From NCBI GenBank assembly GCA_964058845.1, contig CAXKVR010000944.1:1-36949 (forward strand): a stretch of DNA of 36,949 nt, written 5' to 3'. The first letter of the stretch is position 1, and each line of letters starts with the position of its first letter. Source of the stretch: Carex sylvatica. Lineage: Eukaryota; Streptophyta; Magnoliopsida; Poales; Cyperaceae. A program made the translations under genes and the position numbers. A model generated the notes under the pieces. The model saw nothing but the letters and a program-made list of their open reading frames with translations, was not told the origin of the DNA and did not search any database. Shown one piece after another: positions 1 through 10,076 of the stretch.

Positions 1-320
1 TTTTTGTGTTTTCAATGTCCAAATGGTCGATCGGAACCGTTCATATTGTTCTCCATATTAATATGTTCTTGGAGACCAAATTTTATATTTTTCTGAATTT
101 TTTTTACTATTTATTAAGCCACTTTGAAAATCGCTGATCCAACGGTGGCTTAACAAAACAGTAAAATCAGAAGCCACTGTTGGATCAGAGATTTTCAAAT
201 TGGCTTAATAAATAGTAAACAAATTCAGAAAAATGTAAAATTTGGTCTCCAAGAACATATTAATATGGAGAACAAGATGAACGGTTCAGATCGACCATTT
301 GGACATTGTAAACACAAAAA
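1..320. mobile_element. Hairpin MITE A (core family, centre type 1)
   Basis: The stretch is one long inverted repeat. The arm 1-150 pairs with 170-320 with roughly nine mismatches or indels in about 150 bases, judged by eye. It carries the family core: a GATC-GAACCGTT motif, CTCCATATTAATATG, TTGGAGACCAAATTTT and TTTACTATTTATTAAGCC, then a centre with TGATCCAACGGTGG and its complement. No coding capacity. The left tip may continue beyond the window, so the true left end and any target duplication cannot be seen. The close match of the arms suggests a relatively young copy. A transcript across it would fold into a hairpin of about 150 bp. Confidence 0.85.
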
Positions 321-379
321 TGAGTTATAAGCATATGTGGGGCAACCTATACATAAGAATAAAGCTAGAGTGTAATGTG

Positions 380-560
380 CTCACCAAGAGGGTTTGATGA
401 GCACAACTCCAAAAGTATATCGGATCGACTTCAAACACCGAATTCAACCGTTGAAATCCATGTACGTCATGAGTGATGCATGTACTCGCAAAATTTTGAA
501 AGTTTTGAGTTTATTTGCTACAAGGTCAAGCGGTCAAAGGAATGCAGATTTCTCAATAAT
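380..560. mobile_element. Half copy of a fold-back element (family of 3876-4281)
   Basis: The segment containing GTTGAAATCCATGTACGTCA, GAGTGATGCAT and GTCAAGCGGTCAAA matches one arm of the fold-back element at 3876-4281 in the same order. The second arm is missing, so this is a broken or solo-arm copy. The 63-codon open frame across it is not a gene. Confidence 0.5.
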
Positions 561-614
561 TTATATTTTTTTAAAATATTTATAAGATGTAGCTTTCTTC
601 ATAAAAATTCTAAA

Positions 615-690
615 TGTAAGGTTATAGCTTAGTGATAAGAACTCCACTTTCTAATCATGGAGATTTAAGTTCAAATTGTAATTATAAAAA
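615..690 (+). repeat. Possible tRNA-like SINE head
   Basis: TAGCTTAGTGATAAG (about 625-639) resembles a pol III A box. AAGTTCAAATTG (about 668-679) resembles a decayed B box at tRNA-like spacing. A CTCCA/TGGAG stem between them sits where an anticodon stem would be. There is no full cloverleaf, so it is not a tRNA gene. Tentative. Confidence 0.3.
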
Positions 691-699
691 GGAATAAAT

Positions 700-1691
700 T
701 CATTGTTTGACAACAAAAAATGAAAAATGAAAGGTTTGTTTACTCTAGAAAATTACTACACCATGATAGGTGAAGTTAATCTAGCTAGCGGAATAGTCAA
801 CTTTTATGACTTTTTTATCCTTGCTATTTTAGTAGGTCTTTCATTGAGATTATAAATAGTGCGTTATATCATTTTTGAACTATAAAAGCTATGATGCTAT
901 AGTCTGCTATTCTACGCTATAGCAATGTTATATATGAGTATAGCGTCATTTTTTTAAACCTTTATCTGTTCACACACACACACAAAAGATAGTGCATTGA
1001 AGGCCCCTTTTCATTGTTCACCTATGAAGAGCACTAAATTTCTTATTCACTAATTATATTTTTTGCCAAAAGGAACAAAATAATTACTAATTGAAGACAA
1101 GGCATATTTTAGTTATGTCATGCTCTGATGTTATCTGGTAATATTCATTTTATTTGCACATAGTTATTTTTCACTATAATATATTCTACTTGAATTTATT
1201 ATTTTAGAAGTCATTTTATTATAATCTATTCTACATTTGTCATTTTATTGTGTGTTCGAAATTGTTTGTAAATGATTTTATCCTTTCATTTTATTTCACT
1301 GGCTTTTATAGTCATGTACCTTTACAAAAGGTTTATTTGATCGTATAAACAGCTAAGTTTTATAAATTAAGAAACCGTGAAAATTAAAGAATAAAAAAAA
1401 TGTTAGAATAATGCTAAAATGAAAAACATAGGTGACTAAGAAAAAAGGCAGCAAAACGGTACACTTCAAATACCAGCCTAAGCTAAACGTTGCATCATAC
1501 ATCCATTGATCCATATATAATATACCATGTCATAAATTTATATATATAATTAGAGAAAAAAAATCATATAGAAACATTAACAAAGATTTTGACAATTGTT
1601 AATATTTGGCTTGAATTTCAAATGCCATAATTCAAACATTTTAAATACTCTTACAGTTTTTTTCAGAATGAAGACTCCTTTCAATTGAAAT
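700..1691. other. Gene-free AT-rich spacer
   Basis: I see no coding signal here. There is a short (CA)n run near 972-984 and several A/T runs. No recognisable transposon ends were found. Confidence 0.6.
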
Positions 1692-2117
1692 CAGTGTTGT
1701 AAATAACGGTATGTGCTCATCGGACGGACAAGGTACCGTTAAGTGATTAATCGGTATGCAGTCAATCAATCAGAATTTTGCGGATAATTTTGTGTTTTCA
1801 TTAAAGTTATATGCATATGCTTGTAATTATTAAAATTTAAAAATAATTAATTTAACTCATCAAATTTGTCAAATATACTTATTTTAACTTAGATTTATTG
1901 TTAATTAATAAAATTTTATGAAATTATCATTTAGATCAACTCAGATAAAACAAAACAAAATAATATATATATATAACGGATAAATGCAGAAAAAAAAATA
2001 ATAAAACGACCAACTAATTGTTGTATATACAAAAATATAAAAATTCATAATAATTTGATCACCGCCAAGTTGTCAACCACTAATTAACCAATTAAGCGGC
2101 ATTTTTCTACAACACTG
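1692..2117. mobile_element. hAT-type non-autonomous element, 426 bp
   Basis: The ends are inverted: CAGTGTTGTA at the left and TACAACACTG at the right. Flanking direct repeats are ATTGAAAT (1684-1691) and ATTGAAAC (2118-2125), 7 of 8 identical. An 8-bp target duplication fits the hAT superfamily. The interior is AT-rich and non-coding, with repeated TAATTAACCAATTAA-like stretches near the right end. The one mismatch in the duplication indicates an older insertion. Confidence 0.75.
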
Positions 2118-2716
2118 ATTGAAACACACACTTCTTTCAATTAAAATGAACACGTTTTTTTTTTTTTTTTTTTTTTAAATAATTTAAGCCAAATCCCTGT
2201 GAAGATATATGTGAAGGGTAAGAATCCTAAAGTAACGATCGATTGCACAAAAAAAGATGAAATTCTTCGGGGGCTAGTGGTTAGTGTGGAGCCCACATAC
2301 AAGAGATCCGCAAGATCTATAACATCATCTCAAGTTGTTGTTGTTAAATTGAGAGCATGCAGTTTTATTCGGATACAAAACATTAACCGGATTGGTTAAA
2401 TTTCATGCAGCATATTGAAAATCGAGTCAAAATTAAAAAATTGAAACAATTCATGCAAGCAAAATAACACTATTTATATATTACGTATTTTATACCCAAA
2501 AATAGAAATCTAAAATTGTTACGATGTAATCGGAAAAGTCACATATGTTGATCATGTGATATGACACGTGTGTCTCATACTGTGATTATTTTTTGAAAAT
2601 TTGATATGACATAATATGTGATCATGTGAGTCATGTGTAATTAGAACCGTTAGATCTTTAATTAAATAGTAAATCTTAAATAAACTAATATAAATTATGA
2701 AAATAATAGTTAAACG
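2118..2716. other. Gene-free spacer with poly-T tract
   Basis: It contains a run of about 22 T (2155-2176), an open frame of 66 codons at 2199-2399 with no recognisable domain, and degenerate inverted words around ATCATGTGA near 2550-2630. No gene supported. Confidence 0.5.
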
Positions 2717-3172
2717 TAGGGCAGCAAACGAATCGAATCGAACTTATTCTAGTTTGAGTTTGGTTTGAATTAATTTTGAATTGAACTTTTTATGAACTAA
2801 ATTTTGAATCTTTTACGAATTTTTTTACGACAAGGAATAGTGATCGTAGTTGACGAAAGCGAGAGGTGAAAGTCGTCTAGAGTTTTAGAACTTAGAGTGA
2901 GAGTTACAACTTACGAGTTATAATTTATTGATGGGCGGCCTTATGTTTTAGCTTTTAAGTCATTAGTGAACAGTCATCAGCGGAAATCAATGGTTCACGT
3001 TACTTTGAATTTCGAACTAGAATAGTTCACAAACTTATTTCGAACAAACCTGCAGGTCTAGTTTGAATTTGATTTAAATTAATTGCAAACTATTTCGAAT
3101 TGAATTTTTTACGAACTTTTTCGAATTAAACTCGAATCGAATCACGAACTACAAATTTTTTGTGCAGCCCTA
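2717..3172. mobile_element. hAT-type non-autonomous element, 456 bp
   Basis: The ends are TAGGGCAGC (left) and GCAGCCCTA (right). They are flanked by a perfect 8-bp duplication GTTAAACG at 2709-2716 and 3173-3180. Subterminal regions on both sides are filled with degenerate AATCGAATCGAAC / TTCGAATTGAA motifs in opposite orientation. This structure is typical of non-autonomous hAT elements. No transposase remnant is visible. Confidence 0.88.
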
Positions 3173-3875
3173 GTTAAACGTGACCAGTCACGTATAGTCA
3201 TGACATTCCTTGATCAAGACATGACTAACATGTAATAACTATTTATTAAAATTTAATCACAACACATATATATCTAACTTGATTACAACACAGACATAAA
3301 TCATAACATATCTAATCACAGCACAGCATGTAAATAGATTCCTACGTTAAAACGAAAGAAGATTCTGCAGAAAATTAAGTTTACATAATAGTAATTTACC
3401 GGTTGTTATTTACTTTTAACTGCTTGTATATCCTTGTACTTCCTAATTTATTTGTTTCGTGTATTTCTTTGGAAGAAAAAAATAATTTACCGAGCATTGG
3501 ATCAACCAACCTACGAGCTTATTATCAGTAAAGGCTCCAATGAATTAAATGAAAGCTTACAACAACCGCGTGTACCCTTTAATCCTGTAATAAGATTCTT
3601 TTTGCTCCGTACATCATCATTAAATCATTATTGAATAAGAACAAGACAAGAACCAATTCTACATGTTCTTGTTCTTATTGATCATCATGCACTGGCTGGT
3701 AAGATTCTTAATAAAATAATTGATCAAGTAATGTAGAAATGGATCTACAACTAAGTTGGAGGCGTTTAGATATGTCGGTGATGTTGGAAATTTTAATTAT
3801 GTATATTAAAATTTAATTGATTTTTTTTTTAAAGTTTTTATAGAGTTTTACATCCAATAAAGTATTAAATGTCGA
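3173..3875. other. Gene-free spacer
   Basis: No gene seen. A short inverted repeat (AATAAGAACAAG ... CTTGTTCTTATT, about 3635-3680) could form a small stem-loop. A 66-codon frame at 3434-3634 has no recognisable feature. Confidence 0.5.
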
Positions 3876-4281
3876 GTAGAATTAGGAAGTTCACTATTTT
3901 TTTTGTGAAGTCAACTCTAAAACTTATCGTATTAACTTCAAATGATGAATCTGAATCGTTGAAACCCCTACCTTATGACTTACGGGTGATGCATCTATAT
4001 ACAAAAATTTAAAATTTTGAAATTAATTTTGTATAGAGTTAAGTGGTAAAAAAACGTTCAAAAAATAAATGCATTAAAATTAATTTATAAACATTTTAAT
4101 TTTGACCGCTTGACTTTATACTAAATTAATTCAAAAGTTTAAATTTTTTGCATATAGATGCATCACTCGTAAGGTAGACGAGTTTTAACAGTTTGAATTT
4201 GTCATCTGAAATCGATCTGGTAGGTTTTAGAGTTGAATTCACAAAAAAGGTTGGTGGACTTAGGAACACCCTAATTCTACT
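3876..4281. mobile_element. Fold-back MITE, second hairpin family
   Basis: The ends AGTAGAATTAGG and CCTAATTCTACT are inverted. The arms pair over most of their length: TTTTTGTGAA, AACTCTAAAAC and GTGATGCATCTATAT recur in reverse complement at 3900-4015 and 4150-4260. It is non-coding. It differs from the core family in lacking TTGGAGACCAAATTTT. A solo arm of the same family lies at 380-560. Confidence 0.78.
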
Positions 4282-4693
4282 AAAAAAATGTGTGTTTGTA
4301 GATTAGTGGTCACAATTTTATTTTTTTGATAGTGAAGACTTGAATTTAAGTTTCAACGGTCACACATTATGTATTTTATGTTTCAATCCTCTGAATCTAA
4401 ATTTTTCAATTTCGCTTCTGGAGAAAGGTTATAATAGCATGTACCGTTCATTTATTGTCTTTTCTATTTGTAAAAATATGTGTTTATAACTTTATATAAA
4501 TATGTTTCAATTTGTAGTAAAAATATGGATGTAAAATAAGGAAACTGATGAAGGGAAATTTTTCCATGACAATTCCAATATATTCAAACTGTGAGAACAT
4601 CAAAATCATAAACAATGAGTAAGATTTTTTTTCTGAACAAGTGGAAGACTACCAGTTTTCATTCCATATCAGAAGAACTGTGAATTAGCTAAT
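4282..4693. other. Gene-free spacer
   Basis: AT-rich sequence with short T runs. I see no gene and no clear element end. Confidence 0.5.
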
Positions 4694-5164
4694 TAGGTGT
4701 CAACGAGCTAGCTCGGTCCGAACTAGGTTCTAACTCAGCTTATTAATTTTAGACCGAACTATAGCCGAGCAAGCTGAACTTAGGGCATTCGAGCTAAAAT
4801 CTAAGATTGAAATAGTGACAAGCCAGTCCGAGCTAGTTCACAAGGTGATGAGCTGGCTCGCAGCTCATTGGGTCTGGCTGAATCTTGTTTTAAAAATAAA
4901 ATGAATTATACAAACTTTTTGAATTGAGCTAGACCGAGCTAGACAATATAAAATGCACACAAATTCATACAAATTCACAAATTGATGCTTAGCCGAGTTA
5001 GCTCGCGAGCAAGCTAGACTTTAGCGTGAACTCGTTAATTTTTGACCGAGCTAGTGGCGACCTGGTTCATTAACAGCTCGGTCCAATAACAAATAAATTG
5101 TTAGCAAATGAGTCAGATACGAGTTACAATTGAGCCACGAGTTAGTAGTTTTTTTGCAACACTA
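4694..5164. mobile_element. Probable old hAT-type element
   Basis: The ends TAGGTGTCAA and TTGCAACACTA are imperfectly inverted. The interior is packed with GAGCTAGCTCGG / CCGAGCTAG motifs, the same layout as the elements at 2717-3172 and 17847-18365. The flanks (TAGCTAAT left, GTAATTGA right) do not give a clean 8-bp duplication, so the exact ends are uncertain. Confidence 0.55.
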
Positions 5165-6290
5165 GTAATTGATAACAAATTTTTAAACTTTATCTAATCT
5201 TGAGCCGGGTCAAAGCACGAGGCGCTTTATATATCAACTGGAAGAGGAAATTTTTGAGAGATTTAGTTAAATGATTGATAAATTTATTGGTTTCCAATCC
5301 AGTGAGATTTTCGTGGTTGGTGGGATTAGACAGAAGTGGTCTGAGTTGTAAAGTTCGCATAATTCCATGTCACTTTGGCATGTTTGATGATTCAATTTCA
5401 GGAGCGAAATTGGATCATTAAAATTGGAGGAATATAAAATTTAGTATAATTTCATTTTATAATGAGACTGAAAAGTGTTGATGTATATAAAAATTATAAA
5501 ATTAAGTGGACAGAATTATAATTTTAAGTTATAGGAGAAGCTTAGGTTGTGCTCTAGACGGTGGGATGCAAAAGAAAAGAGAGGGAGAATCACTATGCAA
5601 GGGATACGCTCACTTCAGATTAGTTTTGCTTAACGTTTTTCTTTGCTTCAGAAGAAAAGAATCGAAGAGAGAATAGAGGTGAAGTAGCACTGTTCGGAGA
5701 AAGAAAAAAAAAAGCTTCGCATGTGTTTTTTGACGAGTTCCACAATAAATCAATAATAACAGATCATAAAAGTACCAATTTTAAAGGGAATGTTTTCGGT
5801 AGGAAATCTCGTCGAAATCAATAAACAAACAAAGCAAAGAAATTAAAAAAAAAATGACTGACAACTAAGTGCGAATTCTTGTGTAAATATCAATAAAAAA
5901 AATCAGAATCTTGAAATTGTTAAGCATCAAACCTACAACAGACTTATATTTAAAAAGTATTGCCGGTTAACTTTTAAAAGTGGCAGTCATATATATTAAA
6001 AAGTGTCAACTAAACTTATGCAAAATATAAGCATATATTAAATTCAAGCTAGGAGAAATGCGCAAAATTGTGAAATGGGTCATACTGAAATTTTCTATTG
6101 TTACAAAATTGTAGATGAACAAAATTATGGACTGCAGTAGCAAGCAAACAAGCGGAAGGCAAAATAATAATGAGCAAGTTGGTCAGATGATGAGCAGGAG
6201 GCCAAAACTTTCAGATTTATATATTTCAGAAATAATGACTATAGAGAAGAAGTATTAGCAATACTTTAAAAATAATAATAATAATAATAA
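5165..6290. other. Gene-free spacer
   Basis: A purine-rich block lies at 5560-5715. No open frame of note, no RNA gene and no clear repeat ends were found. An AAT run (about 6270-6292) leads into the hairpin array. Confidence 0.5.
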
Positions 6291-6298
6291 TATATATA

Positions 6299-6736
6299 GA
6301 GAGAGAGATGAGCTATGGTACATTGCAATGTATAAGTATTTTTGTGCATTGGACTATAAATCACCGATTCATAGTTCAAATAACCGATCCAAACCGTTCG
6401 GCTTGTTCTCCATATTAATATGTACTTGGAGACCAAATTTTATATTTTTTGGAATTTTTTTACTATTTATTAAGCCACTTTAAAAAATCGTTGATCCAAC
6501 GGTAACAGTAAAATCAAAAGGAACCATTGGATCAGCGATTTTCAAAGTAGCTTAATAAATAGTAAAAAAATTCCAAAAAATATAAAATTTGGTCTCCAAG
6601 CACATATTAATATGGAGAACAAGATGAACGGTTTGGATCGGTCATTTGGACTTTGAATATGATGATTTATGGTCCAATGTACAAAAATGCCTATGCATTG
6701 CAATGTACCATAGCCCATATCTCTCTCTCTCTCTCT
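6299..6736. mobile_element. Hairpin MITE B (array member 1)
   Basis: The arms pair from GAGAGAGA at the left to CTCTCTCT at the right. The outer arm motif is TGGTACATTGCAATG and GTGCATTGGACTATAAATC, and the inner core is the family core with centre type 1 (TTATTAAGCC ... GATCCAACGGT). An ATA run lies on the left and TATATA on the right. It is the same subfamily as members G and H. Open frames of 97 and 63 codons inside it are arm-derived artefacts. Confidence 0.85.
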
Positions 6737-6743
6737 ATATATA

Positions 6744-7139
6744 GGAGGGTTCAAATGCACCATCATTTTGGTGCTCCAATATGCACCACGTCCTTTATCT
6801 TCATTTTCAAAGTTCGAACAGTCGATCCGAACCACTCAACGTGATCTTCATAATAAAATATGCTTGGAGATCAAATTTTCTATTTTTTAGAATTTTTTTT
6901 ACTATTTTTTATGATAGATACAAAATCACCTTTTTAGGGAGACTCTAGACCATCCGATAAAGTCATATTGTACCTATCTAAAAAAATAGTAAATAAATAT
7001 AAAATTTGGTCTCCAAACATATTTTATTATGAATATCATGTTGAGCGGTTCGGATCGACTGTTCGGACTTTGAAAATGGAGATAAATGATATGGTGTATA
7101 TTGGAGCACCAAAATGATGGTGCATTTGAAACCTCCTCA
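6744..7139. mobile_element. Hairpin MITE C (array member 2, chimaeric tips)
   Basis: The left tip GGAGGGTTCAAATGCACC pairs with the right tip GGTGCATTTGAAACCTCC. The core is the shared GATCCGAACC / TTGGAGATCAAATTTT block, but with centre type 2 (GATAGATACAAAATCAC ... GTACCTATCT). The tips match those of hairpins at 16899-17321, 24958-25418 and 34207-34488 rather than those of its array neighbours. TA repeats lie on both sides. Confidence 0.83.
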
Positions 7140-7154
7140 TATATATATATATAT

Positions 7155-7575
7155 AGAGATGGACTTGGGTGAGCCATGGCTCACCAAGCATTTGTACTCC
7201 ACGCCGTATTTCATTTTGAAAGTTCAAACGACCGATCCGAACCATTAGATGTGATCTCTATATTGAAATGTGCTTGGAGACCAACTTTTACATTTTTTTG
7301 AATTTTTTTACTATTTATTAAGCATTTTTATAAATTGCTGTTTTGTTGTGAACAGTAAAAACAGTAAAATTTTCTGAACCATCGGATCAGCAATTTTCAA
7401 AAATGCATAATAAATAGTAAACAAATTTCAAAAAATGTAACATTTGGTCTCCAAGCACATTTCAATATAGAGAACAAGATTAACGGTTCGGATCGATTGT
7501 TTGAATTTTCAAAATGGCTAAAATGAGCCATGGCTCACCAACGCGAAAAAGCCATGGCTCATTTTAGCCCAACTC
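7155..7575. mobile_element. Hairpin MITE D (array member 3)
   Basis: The outer arms contain the self-palindrome GAGCCATGGCTC, once at the left (about 7171-7182) and twice at the right (about 7525-7564). The core holds GATCCGAACCATTAGATGTG and TGCTTGGAGACCAACTTTT with a type 1-like centre. The right arm is longer because the GCCATGGC block is duplicated there. TA repeats flank both ends. Confidence 0.82.
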
Positions 7576-7585
7576 TATATATATA

Positions 7586-7981
7586 GGAATATGATATGCG
7601 TAGCATAGAAGGCCTCCATGTAATGGCTCAATATTCGACTTTTCAAAATCCCAACAATCGATCCGAACCGTTCATCTTGTTCTCCATATTAATATGTGTT
7701 TGGAGACCAAATTTTACATTTTTTAGAATTTGTTTACTATTTTTTTAGATTTATTGAAAATCGCTGTTTTCAGCAAATATGGTCCATAAAAAATAGCAAT
7801 TTTCAATAAATATAAAAAAATAGTAAAAAAATTTCAAAAAAAAGTAAAATTTGTCTCCAAACACATAATAATATGGAGAACAAGATGAATGGTTCGGATC
7901 GATCGTTAGGAATTTGAAAAGTCGAATATTGAGTCGTTGCATGGAGGCCCTCTATGCTACGCGTAGCATGTTAGCAGGTTC
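7586..7981. mobile_element. Hairpin MITE E (array member 4)
   Basis: The outer arm motif GCGTAGCATAGAAGGCCTCC with GGCTCAATATTCGAC pairs with its complement at 7917-7968. The core is the family core. The centre is short, with GAAAATCGCTGTTTTCAGC. The outer arm is homologous to that of member I (9302-9680), so E and I form one subfamily. The right flank is a long TA run (7982-8006). Confidence 0.82.
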
Positions 7982-7987
7982 ATATAT

Positions 7988-8007
<20 letters not shown>

Positions 8008-8021
<14 letters not shown>

Positions 8022-8436
8022 CTAATGTGCATTCGTATGCATATGGGCCGAAATATATACTGTCCAAATTTGAAATTTTAAAATCCAAAAAGTCGATCTG
8101 AACCGTTCATCTTGTTCTCCATATTAATATGTGCTTGGAGACCAAATTTTATATTTTTCTAATTTTTTTTACTATTTATTAAGCCACTTTGAAAATTATT
8201 GATCCAACGGTGGCCGTACAAAACAGTAAAATCAGCAGCCATCGTTGGATCAACAATTATCAAATTGGCTTAATAAATAGTAAAAAAAATCAGAAAAATG
8301 TAAAATTTGGCCTCTATGCACATATTAATATGGAGAACAAGATGAACGGTTCAGATCAACTTTTTGGATTTTGAAATTCAAATTTGGACTGTATGTATTT
8401 CAGCCCATATGCATACGAATGCACATTAGTCACTCT

Positions 8437-8437
<1 letters not shown>
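8008..8437. mobile_element. Hairpin MITE F (array member 5)
   Basis: The outer arm motif GACTAATGTGCATTCGTATG and the GGGCCGAAATATATACTGTCC block pair with complements at 8378-8437. The core is the type 1 centre (TGATCCAACGGTGGCC). Its outer arms match no other copy in the window. TA repeats flank it, with a GA run at the left end. Confidence 0.83.
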
Positions 8438-8454
<17 letters not shown>

Positions 8455-8470
<16 letters not shown>

Positions 8471-8870
8471 TGGTACATTGCAATGCATAAGTATTTTTGT
8501 GCATTGGACTATAAATCACTGATTCAAAGTTCAAATGACCGATCCAAACCATTCATCTTGTCCTCCATATTAATATGTGCTTGGAGACCAAATTTTATTT
8601 TTTTTGGAATTTTTTTACTATTTATTAAGCCTCTTTGAAAATCGCTGATCCAACGGTAACAGTAAAATCAAAAGGCACCATTGGATCAGCGATTTTTAAA
8701 ATGGCTTAATAAATAGTAAAAAAATTCTAAAAAATGTAAAATTTGGCCTCCAAGCACATATTAATATGGAGAACAAGATGAACGGTTTGGATCGGTCATT
8801 TGGACTTTGAATCCGATAGTTTATGATCCAATGTCCAAAAATATCTATGCATTGTAATGTACCATAGCCC
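8455..8870. mobile_element. Hairpin MITE G (array member 6)
   Basis: Same subfamily as B: TGGTACATTGCAATGCATAA on the left arm and its counterpart on the right arm, with centre type 1. By eye the left arm of G is nearer to the left arm of B than to its own right arm. B and G therefore look like whole-element copies whose arms have since drifted separately. Confidence 0.85.
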
Positions 8871-8885
8871 ATATATATATATATA

Positions 8886-9293
8886 GTAAGGCTACCATAC
8901 ATTACAATGCATAGCCATCTTTGTGTATTGAACTATAAATCACCGAATTCAAAGTCCAAATAACCAATCCAAACTGTTCATCTTGTTCTCCATATTAATA
9001 TGTGCTTGGAGACCAAATTTTATATTTTTTTGAATTTTTTTACTATTTATTAAGCCACTTTGAAAATCGCTGATCCAACGATAACAGTAAAATCAAATGG
9101 CACCGTTGGATCAGCAATTTTGAAAGTGGCTTAATAAATAGTAAAAAAATTCCAAAAAATGTAAAATTTGGTCTTCATACACATTAATATGGAGAACACG
9201 ATGAATGGTTTGGATCGATTATTTGGACTTTGAATCTGGTGATTATAGTCCAATGCACAAAGATGCCTATGCATTGCAATGTATGCCTTACTC
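8886..9293. mobile_element. Hairpin MITE H (array member 7)
   Basis: The outer arms TAAGGCTACCATACATTACA and its right-hand counterpart at 9270-9290 are related to B and G. Core and centre type 1 are present. TATATATA runs lie on both sides. Confidence 0.83.
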
Positions 9294-9301
9294 TATATAT
9301 A

Positions 9302-9680
9302 GGATTTGGCTACGGTGCTACGGCTCAATATTTGAGTTTTTAAAATTCTAACGGTTGATCCGAACCGTGCATCTTGTTCTCCATATTAATATGTGTTTGG
9401 AGACCAAATTTCACATTTTTTGGAAAATTTTGCTTTTTTTTAGATAGGTAGAAAATCAAATATCTGAATGTTGCATAATTTTTTAGATCAAGTGAATTTC
9501 TACCTATCTGAAAAAATAGTAAAAATTTTTCAAAAAATGTAAAATTTGGTCTCCAAACACATATTAATATGGAGAACAAGATGAACGGTTTGGATCGACC
9601 GTTAGGATTTTGAAAACTCGAATATTGAGCCGTAGCACTGTAGCCCTCTATGCAACCCATCGCACCGTAGCCAAATCCCT
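9302..9680. mobile_element. Hairpin MITE I (array member 8, unequal arms)
   Basis: The left tip GGATTTGGCTACGGTGC pairs with the right tip GCACCGTAGCCAAATCC. The right arm carries about 27 extra bases (about 9638-9664) lying between two copies of a GCTACRGTGC word (reverse-complement sense). The left arm keeps only one copy. Centre type 2 (TAGATAGGTAGAAAATC ... TTCTACCTATCT). A 106-codon open frame on the minus strand is an arm artefact. Confidence 0.82.
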
Positions 9681-9694
9681 ATATATATATATAT

Positions 9695-10073
9695 CCTAAG
9701 AGGAGAGATCCATATTACAACATTTGTAAGTTACAATATCTTACAGCAATTCGGTTTTGTAATTTTAAACTCCAAACAGTCAATCCAAACCATTCAGCAT
9801 GATGTCTGTATTAAAATGTGTTTGTAGATTAAATTTTACATATTTTTTTTTGAATTTTTTTACTATTTATTAAGTATTTTACAAAACTGTTGTTTTAGAC
9901 AAATCTGAATCACTGAAAAATAACAGTTTTGTAAAATACTTAATAAATAATAATAAAAATATAAAATTTGATCTCCAACTTTAAGTATCTTTTAATATAA
10001 AAATCATGTTGAATGGTTTGAAACGATTGTTTGAACTTCTAACTTATAAATTTTGTAAGTAGATCCTTCCTCG
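9695..10073. mobile_element. Hairpin MITE J (array member 9, diverged)
   Basis: The outermost ends (GAGGAGAGATCC left, GGATCTACTT-type right on the complement) pair imperfectly. The core is diverged (TGTTTGTAGATTAAATTTTAC). The centre TATTTTACAAAACTGTT ... AACAGTTTTGTAAAATA is a strong inner palindrome (about 9885-9931). A TA repeat lies at the left only. This is the last member of the array. Confidence 0.75.
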
Positions 10074-10076
10074 TAT

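Noticed and set aside
2199..2399. 66-codon frame as a gene
   Set aside because: No domain, no promoter or splice context, and it lies between transposons.
6542..9660. Open frames of 61-106 codons in the hairpin array
   Set aside because: They run through transposon arms and centres on both strands, are low in complexity and have no domain. Similar frames recur only because the elements are copies.
6299..10073. CRISPR-like or satellite array
   Set aside because: The units are about 400 bp inverted repeats with different outer arms, in a plant genome. They are not direct repeats with spacers or a uniform satellite.
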